From assembly GCA_017881915.1 (NCBI GenBank), contig JADGQK010000006.1:1-61240 (forward strand): a stretch of DNA of 61,240 bases. Direction: 5' to 3'. The notes beneath the pieces are model-generated. The model did not search any database, was not told the DNA's origin, and worked only from the letters and a program-made list of their open reading frames with translations. Shown here piece after piece: positions 28,120 through 37,159 of this stretch. Numbering within the stretch: the stretch's first letter is position 1; the number at the start of each line of letters is the position of its first letter. The translations under genes and the position numbers were made by a program. Source of the stretch: Chloroflexota bacterium (GTDB lineage: Bacteria > Chloroflexota > Limnocylindria > Limnocylindrales > CSP1-4).

Positions 28120-28830
28120 CTAGGTGATCGCGTGGAGGGTCGCCGTCAGGGCGAGGAATGTGGCCTGGTCCAGGCCGTTGCTCGTCGCCAGCCAGCTTGG
28201 CTTCTCGCCCTTGGCCACGACCAGGGCAAAACCACTCGTTGTCTGGACGAGGCTCCCGCTCAGATCGCCATATGGACCAGTGCCGGCCGGCGAGCCGCTC
28301 GGGACACAGCCGGAATCGTCGGCGCAGAACGAGCCTTCGTCGAGCTCGAACGTCGCACTGTCGGCCCTCCGCCGGAAGCTGATCGTGATGTGCCCGCCAC
28401 TGGCCAGGCGGTACGTGCCCGAGACGAGCGACCAGCCGGCAGGCAGGACGGCACAGTAGACGGGGAAGTTCACCGCCCCGGCGAACGACTCGTAGAAGTC
28501 CGGCGTGTCCTTGGCGCCCGAGCAGACGGACGCCGAGCTCGGGGCAGTCGGTGTGGGCCCGGTCGAGCCGGAAGGCGTCGGCTCAGCGCTCGGCTCCGTC
28601 GAATCGGTCGGGCTCGGTCCGCTCGAATCGGATGGGCTGGGCGGGACGGACGCAGAAGAAGTTGGTCCGACGCTTGGCCCCAGGCTCGGGCTCAGACTTG
28701 GGCCCAGGCTGGCCGGGCTCGCGTCCGACGGCGCGGCCGAGGAGGTGCCCAGGCCACAACCGGCCAGCACGAGCACCGCGGCGGCAAGGAACAGGGAGAG
28801 TCGAACGGTCCCGGCCGTCCGCGGGCGCAT
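28120..28830 (-). CDS. hypothetical lipoprotein with S/T/P-rich linker
   Basis: Lipobox LVLAGCGLG after TM-like leader; low-complexity linker then a ~100 aa domain. Confidence 0.7.
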   Translation of the reverse strand: MRPRTAGTVRLSLFLAAAVLVLAGCGLGTSSAAPSDASPASLGPSLSPSLGPSVGPTSSASVPPSPSDSSGPSPTDSTEPSAEPTPSGSTGPTPTAPSSASVCSGAKDTPDFYESFAGAVNFPVYCAVLPAGWSLVSGTYRLASGGHITISFRRRADSATFELDEGSFCADDSGCVPSGSPAGTGPYGDLSGSLVQTTSGFALVVAKGEKPSWLATSNGLDQATFLALTATLHAIT

Positions 28831-28904
28831 GGGCGTCACCGGCCAAGCGTAGCCGCAGCCGGTGACAGCGGTCAACGCTCCACTCCCGTGCCCCGCTCCT
28901 GTGC

Positions 28905-29669
28905 TCAGACCGCGGCGAGCGGCACCGAACGGCGGACGAAGGCCGGATCGACGCCGTAGACAAGCTGGATCCGCTCATCGGCCAGAACGTCGTCGGGCGG
29001 TCCGTCGGCCACGACCGCACCTTTGTCGATGAGGATCAGGCGCGGGAAGAAGTGGCCGGCGAGGCCAAGATCGTGGAGCACGGCCACAACCGTTGTTCCG
29101 TCACGCTCGTTCAGGTCGACCAGGAGGGCCATCGTCTCGACCTGGTGCCGGAGGTCCAAATGGACCGTTGGCTCGTCGAGGACCGTGACCGGCGCCGCCT
29201 GGGCGAGGGCCATCGCGATGAGCACGAGCTGCCGCTCGCCGAGGGACAGCTCGCGAACGTCACGACCGGCCAGCGCGCCGATGCCGACCCGCTCGATCGC
29301 AGCCGACACCGCCGCCCGGTCGGCCGCCCGCTGGCCCCGGAACGGGTCCTCGTGCGGCAACCGCCCCAGCCCGACGACTTCCTCGACGCGAGCCGCGAAC
29401 GGGAGAGCCGGCGCCTGGGGCACGACGGACAGCCGCCGCGCGATCGCCTGGCGATCGAGGCGCGCCAGCGCATCACCACCAAGGCGAACCGTGCCCACCC
29501 GCGGCCGGAGGGTGCCGTTCATCGCCCGCAGCAGGCTCGACTTGCCGGCCCCGTTCGGGCCGATGATCGCGACTCGTTCGCCGGGGTCGATCCGGAGGTT
29601 GATGTCCACCAGGACATCACGCGCCCGGTAAGCCGCCCAGACCCCTTCGAACTCGATCATCGCGGTCAC
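28905..29669 (-). CDS. btuD: cobalamin/iron-siderophore ABC transporter ATP-binding protein
   Basis: GPNGAGKSSLLRAMNG Walker A, LSLGERQLVLIAMAL signature, VTVLDEPTVHLD. B12 assignment from riboswitch context. Confidence 0.82.
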   Translation of the reverse strand: MTAMIEFEGVWAAYRARDVLVDINLRIDPGERVAIIGPNGAGKSSLLRAMNGTLRPRVGTVRLGGDALARLDRQAIARRLSVVPQAPALPFAARVEEVVGLGRLPHEDPFRGQRAADRAAVSAAIERVGIGALAGRDVRELSLGERQLVLIAMALAQAAPVTVLDEPTVHLDLRHQVETMALLVDLNERDGTTVVAVLHDLGLAGHFFPRLILIDKGAVVADGPPDDVLADERIQLVYGVDPAFVRRSVPLAAV

Positions 29670-30748
29670 AGCTCGTACGCCGATCGGGTCTGGCGCAGCA
29701 GGATCAGGAAGAACGGGGCCCCGATCACGGCCGTCACGACTCCCACCGGGATCTCGCCGAGCATCCGCGCCACGAGATCCGCGGCGACCATCAGGCTGGC
29801 GCCCAGCACGGCGCTCAGCGGCAGAACTCGGCGCGCATTCGGCCCGACCACGAGGCGGACGAGGTGGGGCACGACGAGGCCGACGAAGCCGACGAGGCCG
29901 GCGACCGACACGGCGGCTGCGGTCACGAGGGAGCCCAGGCCGAGCAGGATCACTCGTTCGCGGCGGACGTCAACGCCGAGGTTGGAGGCGGTCTCCTCGC
30001 CGAGCAGGAACCCGTTGAGGGCCCCGGCCCGGAGCATGATCAGCAGGCTGCCACCGAGGATCAGGGGCGCGGTGCCGGCGAGCTGTAGCCAGGAGCTCCC
30101 GTCGAAGCCGCCCAGCAGGAAGAAGAAGATCTGGCGGAGGTTCGAGCCGGACACGTACATCGTCAGGGCCAGGCCGGCCGCGAGGAGCGAGCCGACGGCA
30201 TAGCCCGTCAGGAGCAGACCGGTCAGCGGGGCCAGCGAACTCGTCCGGCTGAGCCGGTAGACGACGCCCACCGCGAGGAGGGCCCCGGCGAACGCAAACA
30301 CCTGGACGATCCCGAACTCGAAGAGGGCAATCCTGATCGGGATGAGGATCCCGATCGCGGCCCCGAGGGCAGCCCCTGACGCCGTCCCGAGCACGTACGG
30401 GTCGGCGAGGGGGTTCCGGAGCAGGCCCTGGAACGTAGCGCCGGCAACCGACAGGCCGACCCCCACGACCATCGCCGAGAGCACCCGCGGCAGGCGCAGC
30501 TCGAAGACGATCGTCTCGGTGGCCACCGACCAGTGGCTCCCGAGGTCGAGGCCCAACAGCCGGTGGGCCAGGATCGCCAGCGTGTCTCCGGGAGCGATCG
30601 CGACCGTTCCGAAGCCAACCCCGAGGACGAGCGTGACCACGAGCGCAGCAAGGCCTACGCCGAACAGCAGTCCCGGCCGGGACCGGGCGCGATCCAGCCG
30701 ACCCGCAGTCGCGAGTCGGATCCGTCCGGCCTCGGCCCGGGTTGCCAT
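29666..30748 (-). CDS. btuC: FecCD/BtuC-family ABC transporter permease
   Basis: Multi-TM; RLPRVLSAMVVGVGLSVAGATFQGLLRNPLADPYVLGTASGAALGA. Confidence 0.85.
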   Translation of the reverse strand: MATRAEAGRIRLATAGRLDRARSRPGLLFGVGLAALVVTLVLGVGFGTVAIAPGDTLAILAHRLLGLDLGSHWSVATETIVFELRLPRVLSAMVVGVGLSVAGATFQGLLRNPLADPYVLGTASGAALGAAIGILIPIRIALFEFGIVQVFAFAGALLAVGVVYRLSRTSSLAPLTGLLLTGYAVGSLLAAGLALTMYVSGSNLRQIFFFLLGGFDGSSWLQLAGTAPLILGGSLLIMLRAGALNGFLLGEETASNLGVDVRRERVILLGLGSLVTAAAVSVAGLVGFVGLVVPHLVRLVVGPNARRVLPLSAVLGASLMVAADLVARMLGEIPVGVVTAVIGAPFFLILLRQTRSAYEL

Positions 30749-30753
30749 GCGGA

Positions 30754-31881
30754 TTACGGCGTCGCCGACCCGGACGGAAGGGCTGGCGGTGCTGCCGAGG
30801 GCGCCTGGGAAGCACCCGCTGGAGCGAGTGATGGCAGCACGAGATCGGGATGGATGGCCAGTGCCAGGAGGCGCAGACCATCCACGAGGCGCGGCCCGGG
30901 CCGGCTCACGATGAGGTCATCGATCGGCTCGATCGCGCCGTCCCTGACCGCCGTCATCGCGTTCCAGCCGGGTCGAGCGGCAACGATCGCCGCGGTCGTG
31001 CCATAGGCCGAGTCACCCAGCACGATCACCTGGGGGTCGGCCGCGACGAGCTTCTCGAGCGGAATGCTGAAGAGCGCCGGATCACCGGTGGTGATCGGGT
31101 CGCCACCGGCGTCGTCGATCTCCTGGGCCAGGAATGAATCGGGCGCCGGGCCATAGATGTCCTTCGTCGCGTCGAGCTCGTAGAACGTACGCGGGTGGGG
31201 CAGGCCGCTGGTCGCAGCCCTCACCGCGTCGATCCCAGCCTGCATCGAAGCCGTGAGCCGGCGGGCGTTCGCGCTGGCACCCACGGCATCCCCGATCAGG
31301 TTGATATCCGCCAGGACGCCGCCGATGTCCGGCGCGTAGACGACCAGGACGGGCACACCCAGGCTGCGCAGCTGGGTCACGGCCGCGGGCTTGTTGAAGC
31401 CGTTGCCGCCGGCGATCACGAGGTCCGCCCGCAGGCCGACGATCTTCTCGACGTCAACCGAGGAATACGTCGCGACGTGTGGCAGGCTCTTCACCTGGGC
31501 CGGGTAGTCGTCGAAGTCGCCGTCCGCGGCAACCCGATCGCCGGCCCCGATGGCATACAGGGTCTCCGTGGCGGCGGGAGTCAGCGAAACGATCCGGCGC
31601 GGCTCTGACTTGAGGGTGACCTGGTTGTGCTCGTCGTCGGTCAGCGCCAGGGGGAAGCTGGGGCCGGCGCTTGAGCTGACGACCGGGCTGGAGTTCGGCG
31701 CGACGCCGGCGGACGTCGATCCGCTCGGAGCCGCTGTGGCGGCCGGGTTCGCGGTCGGGCCAGGGCTGAACCCGGACGAGGCGCCGGTGCAGGCGCCGAC
31801 GACCAGTATCGTTGCGACGGCCAGCGCCCCGATCCGGGCGAGTGTCCGGCGACGAAGAACACGAGGCCCCTCGCCACGCAT
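30754..31881 (-). CDS. btuF: BtuF-like ABC transporter substrate-binding lipoprotein
   Basis: Lipobox TILVVGACTG; RRIVSLTPAATETLYAIGAGDRVAADGDFDDYP. Confidence 0.83.
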   Translation of the reverse strand: MRGEGPRVLRRRTLARIGALAVATILVVGACTGASSGFSPGPTANPAATAAPSGSTSAGVAPNSSPVVSSSAGPSFPLALTDDEHNQVTLKSEPRRIVSLTPAATETLYAIGAGDRVAADGDFDDYPAQVKSLPHVATYSSVDVEKIVGLRADLVIAGGNGFNKPAAVTQLRSLGVPVLVVYAPDIGGVLADINLIGDAVGASANARRLTASMQAGIDAVRAATSGLPHPRTFYELDATKDIYGPAPDSFLAQEIDDAGGDPITTGDPALFSIPLEKLVAADPQVIVLGDSAYGTTAAIVAARPGWNAMTAVRDGAIEPIDDLIVSRPGPRLVDGLRLLALAIHPDLVLPSLAPAGASQAPSAAPPALPSGSATP

Positions 31882-31939
31882 GGGAGGGGCAACGGACGGG
31901 TTCACTGGATGCCTACCCTTTCTCTCGAAGGTTCGAGCA

Positions 31940-32085
31940 CGAACCGAAGGGTCGGCGACCGGACTCGCGCGGTCGCTCCTGGGGAGGAGCGCCGCGACCA
32001 CCGTAGCGGGACTGTGCCGGGATCTCACCGGCTTCGCGACCCAGCGGTCTGGCGATGATGTTGGTTCCCTGAGCCTAGCAGACGA
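31940..32085 (-). ncRNA. Cobalamin riboswitch (AdoCbl-type core)
   Basis: On the minus strand GCGAAGCCGGTGAGATCCCGGCACAGTCCCGCTACGGT followed by GAGTCCGGTCGCCGACCC, matching the B12 core; located upstream of btuFCD. Ends approximate. Confidence 0.85.
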
Positions 32086-32242
32086 CCCGCCGAATCGCAG
32101 GTGAGTCGCAGCTAAGCGTGGCCTGTGATCCTGCGAGTCCGCTTGGACCCAGAAGAGCCGCCCTTCGCTCAACGCCGCCGGCAGCGCCGCCGTCCAGCTT
32201 CGCCGTGCAACTCCGCCCTGGACTCCGCCGGAGGAGGTCCCG

Positions 32243-33007
32243 ATGGATTTTGGCGTTCGTTGGCGACGGGCGGTCGCCCTGCCCCTGCTTGCGATCGTGG
32301 TGGTGCTCGGACCGGGGGCGAGCCCAACGCGGGCCGCCTACCAGGCCAGCGCCGACTCGAACGTTTCGGCCTTTCGCAGCCCATGTGTCGGCTTCCAGGA
32401 CAGCCACCCCGCCCAGATGCTGGCGCTCGCCGTCAGCGGCCTCCGTTCACTCGGCTACGCGGTGGCGGGCTACTCCGGGGCGGCTTTCACCCGAAGCGCC
32501 GTGCTCAGCCGGACGGTCAGCGACTTCGGCTTCTACGTCCATTCCCATGGCGACAACTACTGGTACGCGCCGGACCAGCGACGCTACAACGGCTTCCGGG
32601 AAGACTCGGGCGACTGCAGCCAGGCGGTGATCTTCTCGCCCCAGATCGCCGCCGCCCGGGCCGGCCGCTTCACGAACCTCGTGGTCGTCTCCACGTGCCA
32701 CAATGCCGATCCCTCCACCACCCTCCCGGCCGCCTTCGGAATCAATCGAACCAAGGTCCAGGCCGGAGCCAGCCATTTCTTCCTGGGCTACCTCGGGATC
32801 GCCTACGACAACGACGAGCAGGCATTCGAGACCGCCTTCTGGTCGGCTCTCGAGCACGGCCGGAGTGTCGGCGCAGCGTTCGACCTCGGCCTGCTCCAGA
32901 ACTTCAGCCACTCGCTCGATGCCGACTGGTGGGGCACGTATGGCTGGTCCGGGCGAGCGGGGGCGGCAACGTTCTGTCCGCGCTGCAACGTGGCGGGCGG
33001 GCGATGA
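32243..33007 (+). CDS. secreted caspase/CHAT-like (clan CD-like) putative protease
   Basis: Signal peptide; DFGFYVHSHGDN (His-Gly block), NLVVVSTCHNAD (hydrophobic strand then Cys), AGASHFFLGYLG, FETAFWSALEHGRSVGAAF. SD ggaggagg upstream. Confidence 0.6.
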   Translation: MDFGVRWRRAVALPLLAIVVVLGPGASPTRAAYQASADSNVSAFRSPCVGFQDSHPAQMLALAVSGLRSLGYAVAGYSGAAFTRSAVLSRTVSDFGFYVHSHGDNYWYAPDQRRYNGFREDSGDCSQAVIFSPQIAAARAGRFTNLVVVSTCHNADPSTTLPAAFGINRTKVQAGASHFFLGYLGIAYDNDEQAFETAFWSALEHGRSVGAAFDLGLLQNFSHSLDADWWGTYGWSGRAGAATFCPRCNVAGGR

Positions 33008-33900
33008 ACCGCTCCGGCGATTCGCGACGTCGCGTCGCGCTGCTCTCCCTTGTCGCCCTGGGAGGTGGCTTGATGACCGTGGGGTTCAGCCGGTCGACGC
33101 CAGGTCTGGCAAGCACGGAGGTCCAGGGTCGCCTCGCTGCTTCCCACGTGGCGGCGACGGTCGTCGCCCTGTCTGCCGAGGTCGAGACCCATCTTGGGAT
33201 CCCGGCACCGGCCAGCCGATCGGTCGAACGAACGACGGACGCCCTCACGGGCCTCGTCCTGGACGAGGTCACAGATCTCGATGCCGGTGGCACGCCCACC
33301 GCGATCTCGCGCTTCGACCCGGGAGGCCAGCTCGTCTCATCGGTTCGACTTGGGTTCGTCGCATCGGCCGGCCCGTCGGTCTCGGCAGGAAGCGCGGCCA
33401 GGATCGCGAGCGGGATGCTGGCCGGCCTGCACATGGCGGCGCCCGGGAATGCGGCGGTCACGCCCCGGGCCGCCGGCGGGTGGCTGGTCCGCTGGGTGCG
33501 CCTCGTCGGGGCGATTCCCGTGCCGGGCGATGGCGTGGCGGTGCAGCTCGCGGGCGACGGATCGTTCCACGGAATCGTCCGGACCCAGCACGCGTTGGCG
33601 AAGATGCCTGCGGTGCTCATCGACCCGGCCCGGGTCCGGGTCCTGACCGGGGCACGACTCGACCGGTGGTTCACGGCCGACGTACGTGCAGATGCCTCGG
33701 TCTCCGCGCCGGCCCTCGCCTGGATCGCCCCGAACGAGACGTTCGGGGACGCGATCCCGGCTGGCGCAGGGGGCACGATCCGGCTGGCCTGGATCGTGCG
33801 GGTCACGACAAGCGGAGCCCTGGCCGAACGGCTGGCCGGCCTCGAGCTGGCGTTCGACGCCGGCGACGGAGCACCCCTCGGTGGGGACATCCTGGAGTGA
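33004..33900 (+). CDS. exported protein, PepSY/FTP propeptide-like (tentative)
   Basis: N-terminal signal; GWLVRWVRLVGAIPVPGDGVAVQLAGDGSFHGIV and AWIVRVTTSGALAERLAGLELAFDAGDGAPLGGD. ATGA overlap with the previous gene. Confidence 0.55.
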   Translation: MNRSGDSRRRVALLSLVALGGGLMTVGFSRSTPGLASTEVQGRLAASHVAATVVALSAEVETHLGIPAPASRSVERTTDALTGLVLDEVTDLDAGGTPTAISRFDPGGQLVSSVRLGFVASAGPSVSAGSAARIASGMLAGLHMAAPGNAAVTPRAAGGWLVRWVRLVGAIPVPGDGVAVQLAGDGSFHGIVRTQHALAKMPAVLIDPARVRVLTGARLDRWFTADVRADASVSAPALAWIAPNETFGDAIPAGAGGTIRLAWIVRVTTSGALAERLAGLELAFDAGDGAPLGGDILE

Positions 33901-34874
33901 TCCGACCCAGCCTGCTCCTCGCGAGTCTCGCCCTCGTCGGCTGCACGGTTGTGCCGACCGTGCCGTCGCCGGGCGGGACCACCGCCCCCGAGCGCGCCGA
34001 TCGGATCGTCGCGCTCGTCGGTAACGTCGGGGCAATGAGCCTGGTGACCCCCGGCCCGGGCGGTAGCCTGCGGCCCCTGGACGAGGCGGGGCTGCCGCCT
34101 GATGCAGCCTGGTTGTCGAGCAGCGGCGGGCTGCTTCTGGCCACGACCCTGGCCGGCCGGATCGTGTTGGGTGCGACCGGCCCGGGCATCGGCAGTGCCG
34201 GCTCCCGCGGCGGGATCGCCTGGAGCGGCGCCCTGGGCGACCTTGGCGGCAACCATCCGGAACGGGCCTTCGGGTCGCTCGAGCCGGCGGCCGTGCCGGC
34301 GGCCGGCGGCAGGCCCACTACCCGCCGCGTCGCATTCGTCGAAGGCGATCCCGGCTCGGGTGCCGCCGCCCGGCTGATCGTCGAGACCCTGGCCGGGACC
34401 GAGGTCCGACCCATCGACCTGCCCCGAGCGGCCGAAAGCGCGCCCGCCTGGCTACCGGATGGCCGGATCGTGATCGTGGTCCGGGACCAGGCCGACCGGC
34501 CGATGGCGTTGCTGGCCGACCCGGCGAGTGGACGGCTGGCCTCAACCGGCCCGGGGACGCTCCGCTCGGTCGCGATCGGCGGTGCGGCCGTGGCCACGAT
34601 CGGAGCCGACGGGATCGTCCGGATCGGCCCGATCACGACCTGGCTCGGTGGTCAGCCGGGCGAACCCGTCACGGGCATCGGCGCAGACGAGCCGATCCTC
34701 CAGGCACAGCCCTCGGCTGAAGGCGACGAGCTCGCCCTGGTCGTCGCCGACCAGGCCGGGGATGCTGCGTCCATCCGGATCCTCGCGGGGACCGGCGGCT
34801 GGCACGAAACCGCCCGGTTCGGGCTCCCGCCTGGGGCGAACCGGGCGGTCGTGGGCTGGCTCGTGGGGCCCTGA
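33897..34874 (+). CDS. lipoprotein with beta-propeller (TolB/WD40-like) repeats, tentative
   Basis: GTG start in GTGA overlap; lipobox LASLALVGCT; repeated blades such as SAPAWLPDGRIVIVVRDQADRPMALLADPASGRL. Confidence 0.6.
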   Translation: MIRPSLLLASLALVGCTVVPTVPSPGGTTAPERADRIVALVGNVGAMSLVTPGPGGSLRPLDEAGLPPDAAWLSSSGGLLLATTLAGRIVLGATGPGIGSAGSRGGIAWSGALGDLGGNHPERAFGSLEPAAVPAAGGRPTTRRVAFVEGDPGSGAAARLIVETLAGTEVRPIDLPRAAESAPAWLPDGRIVIVVRDQADRPMALLADPASGRLASTGPGTLRSVAIGGAAVATIGADGIVRIGPITTWLGGQPGEPVTGIGADEPILQAQPSAEGDELALVVADQAGDAASIRILAGTGGWHETARFGLPPGANRAVVGWLVGP

Positions 34875-34891
34875 CGCGCCCGAGGGGCGCG
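34875..34891 (+). terminator. terminator-like hairpin after the exported module
   Basis: CGCGCCC-GAG-GGGCGCG perfect 7-bp stem directly after the stop; no U-tract. Confidence 0.4.
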
Positions 34892-34900
34892 CCGCGCGGT

Positions 34901-35176
34901 TCAGGCGCTGACGGCCTGGCGCTCCCCGATCAGAACGGCCTCGGGTTCCTCGGGCACCATCGCGCCCAGGATCTTGTGAATCGTGAGCAGATGGACGCAG
35001 CTGCCCCAGCTCTCGAAATAGTGGCAGGTGCAGCGCCACACTCCGGCAGTCAGGCTCACCCGATGGGTGTCGTTGTCGCCACGGAACGTCAGCGAGAGCT
35101 CGTCGATCGAGACCCGATCGTGCTCGCGAGCGTAGCGATTTGCCTTTTCGACCTTGCCGATGAGCGAGCTGTGCAT
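34901..35176 (-). CDS. small SWIM-type zinc-finger protein
   Basis: WRCTCHYFESWGSCVHLLTIHKIL = CxCx(n)CxH. Confidence 0.7.
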   Translation of the reverse strand: MHSSLIGKVEKANRYAREHDRVSIDELSLTFRGDNDTHRVSLTAGVWRCTCHYFESWGSCVHLLTIHKILGAMVPEEPEAVLIGERQAVSA

Positions 35177-35283
35177 GCTCCTGGACCTCCATCGCCCTGA
35201 CCTGGGCGCTGTCGAGGCCGCCGTCCGATCCTGCACGATCGACCGGTGATGGCGGTCGCTGGAGCGACCATACACCCGCCGGT

Positions 35284-35688
35284 CTAGGGGGCGCTGGTCC
35301 CTTCGCGGCCGAAGTCATCCTCGAGTCGGATCACGTCGTCGAGCTCCGGCGTGGACACCTCGACAAGCTCGGTCCGATCGATCGCCTCGAACCGGTGGAC
35401 GCGTCCGACGGGCACCCGCCGGTGGTCGCCCGGGCCCAGCTCGATCTGTGCGATCGTGCCGTCAGCAGCCTCCAGGTGGAGGCGCATCCGGCCCGAGATC
35501 ACCAGGATCGACTCGTCCTTGTGGAGGTGCTTCTGGAGCGATAGCCGGCGGCCGGCCTCGATCACGATCAGCTTCCCGACGTAGCGATCGGTGTGCGTCC
35601 AGATCAGCTCATGACCCCAGGGCTTATCGACACGCCGGCTGGCGTCGGACCCGGATTCGTGCGCCGGCCCGCCCGGCTCAGGCAGCAC
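35284..35688 (-). CDS. cupin protein, phosphomannose isomerase type II C-terminal-like
   Basis: RVDKPWGHELIWTHTDRYVGKLIVIEAGRRLSLQKHLHKDESILVISGRMRLHLE; GTG start overlaps the stop of the upstream mutase. Confidence 0.8.
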   Translation of the reverse strand: MLPEPGGPAHESGSDASRRVDKPWGHELIWTHTDRYVGKLIVIEAGRRLSLQKHLHKDESILVISGRMRLHLEAADGTIAQIELGPGDHRRVPVGRVHRFEAIDRTELVEVSTPELDDVIRLEDDFGREGTSAP

Positions 35689-37159
35689 GGACGAGTGCCT
35701 CGCCGGCCTGGACCATCGCGTCACGCGCCTGGGGCGAGACCGCCTCGGTATAGACCCGGACCAGCGGCTCGGTGCCGCTGAACCTGATGAGCAGCCACGA
35801 TCCGTCCGGGGTGAAGAACTTGAAGCCGTCGTTCGTCGTGAGCGCGTCGGTTCGGCTGACCGGCTCCCCGGCCAGCGACTGCGGAGCATTCGCCTTGAGC
35901 TCCACCATGAGCCGATCCTTGAGCGCGGGGTACAGGTTCTGATCCACGTGGACGTCGATCCGGCGGTAGAAGGACGGACCGGCCAGCTCGTGGAAGGCGG
36001 CGATTGCCTTCGAGACAGGCCAGCGCCCGGCGGCCTTCTCGCGCAGGAACAGGTCGAGCAGGAGCAGGTTGGCATAGACCCCGTCGCGCTCCGGCAGGTG
36101 CATCCCGAAGCCGTAGCCGCCGGACTCCTCGGCGCCCATCATCGCGCCGGTCTCGATCATCTTCGGGCCGATGTACTTGAACCCGACCGACGTCTCGTAG
36201 ACCGGGATGTTGTAGTGCTTCCCGAGGCGCAGGGCCATTGACGTGTTGTTGACGCTCTCGACGATCGGGTCGCGCAACCCGAGATGCTCGGCGAGGTAGT
36301 ACATCAGCAGGCCGGTCACTTCGAGTTGGTGGATGAACGTACCCCGCTCATCGGCTGCCCCGGCCCGGTCGGCATCCCCATCGAGGAGCAGGCCCAGGTC
36401 GTAGCCGCCCGCGGCGAGGATCCCGAGCGCCTCATCCACATTCGGCCGGATCGGCTCCGGATTGATCCCGCCGAAAAATGGGTTCCGCTCGGTGTGGATC
36501 TCGTGCACCCGGATCTTTCCGCCGGACAGCAGGCGCGGCAGCCAGCCGGCTCCGGCACCGTACATCGGATCGACCAGGACGCTCACGTCGGCGGCCTTGA
36601 GGGCGTCGATGTCGACGGTCCGACGGACGTACTGCTCGTAGCCCGGATACGGGTCGTACCAGTCGACGAGCCCGGCTGCCTCGGCATCGGCGAATGGGCG
36701 CCGTGGGATCGCCGTTCCGCCGTTCGTCGCGATCGTCGCCTCGAGGACCGCCAGGATCTCGGGTCCCGCCGCGGAGCCGGTCGGGGCTTTGACCTTGAAG
36801 CCGTTGTCCGTCCAGGGGTTGTGGCTGGCGGTGATCACGATGCCGGCGGCGCTGCCCCGCTCGACGACTTCGTACGAGGACATCTGGGTGGGCACCGCGT
36901 GGCGGGCAAAGGCGACCGGGATGTCCTGGGCCAACAGAACCTCGGCCGCGGCCGCGGCAAAATCCTCGGAGGCGAACCGCCGGTCATAGGCGATCACCAC
37001 GCCCTTGGCCTGTTGGCCGCGGCTCACGACGTAGTGGGCCACCCCATCGGCGCAGCGTCGGACGTTCTCGAAGGTGAAGTCATCGGCGACCCGGGATCGC
37101 CAGCCATCGGTGCCGAAGACGATCTTCGATGGCTGGGGAACCTGGCTGATCGTGGTCAC
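35678..37159 (-). CDS. phosphoglucomutase/phosphomannomutase family protein
   Basis: IVFGTDGWRSRVADDF, VITASHNPWTDNGFKVK, LLLDGDADRAGAADE, RFSGTEPLVRVYTEA. Confidence 0.9.
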   Translation of the reverse strand: MTTISQVPQPSKIVFGTDGWRSRVADDFTFENVRRCADGVAHYVVSRGQQAKGVVIAYDRRFASEDFAAAAAEVLLAQDIPVAFARHAVPTQMSSYEVVERGSAAGIVITASHNPWTDNGFKVKAPTGSAAGPEILAVLEATIATNGGTAIPRRPFADAEAAGLVDWYDPYPGYEQYVRRTVDIDALKAADVSVLVDPMYGAGAGWLPRLLSGGKIRVHEIHTERNPFFGGINPEPIRPNVDEALGILAAGGYDLGLLLDGDADRAGAADERGTFIHQLEVTGLLMYYLAEHLGLRDPIVESVNNTSMALRLGKHYNIPVYETSVGFKYIGPKMIETGAMMGAEESGGYGFGMHLPERDGVYANLLLLDLFLREKAAGRWPVSKAIAAFHELAGPSFYRRIDVHVDQNLYPALKDRLMVELKANAPQSLAGEPVSRTDALTTNDGFKFFTPDGSWLLIRFSGTEPLVRVYTEAVSPQARDAMVQAGEALVRAA

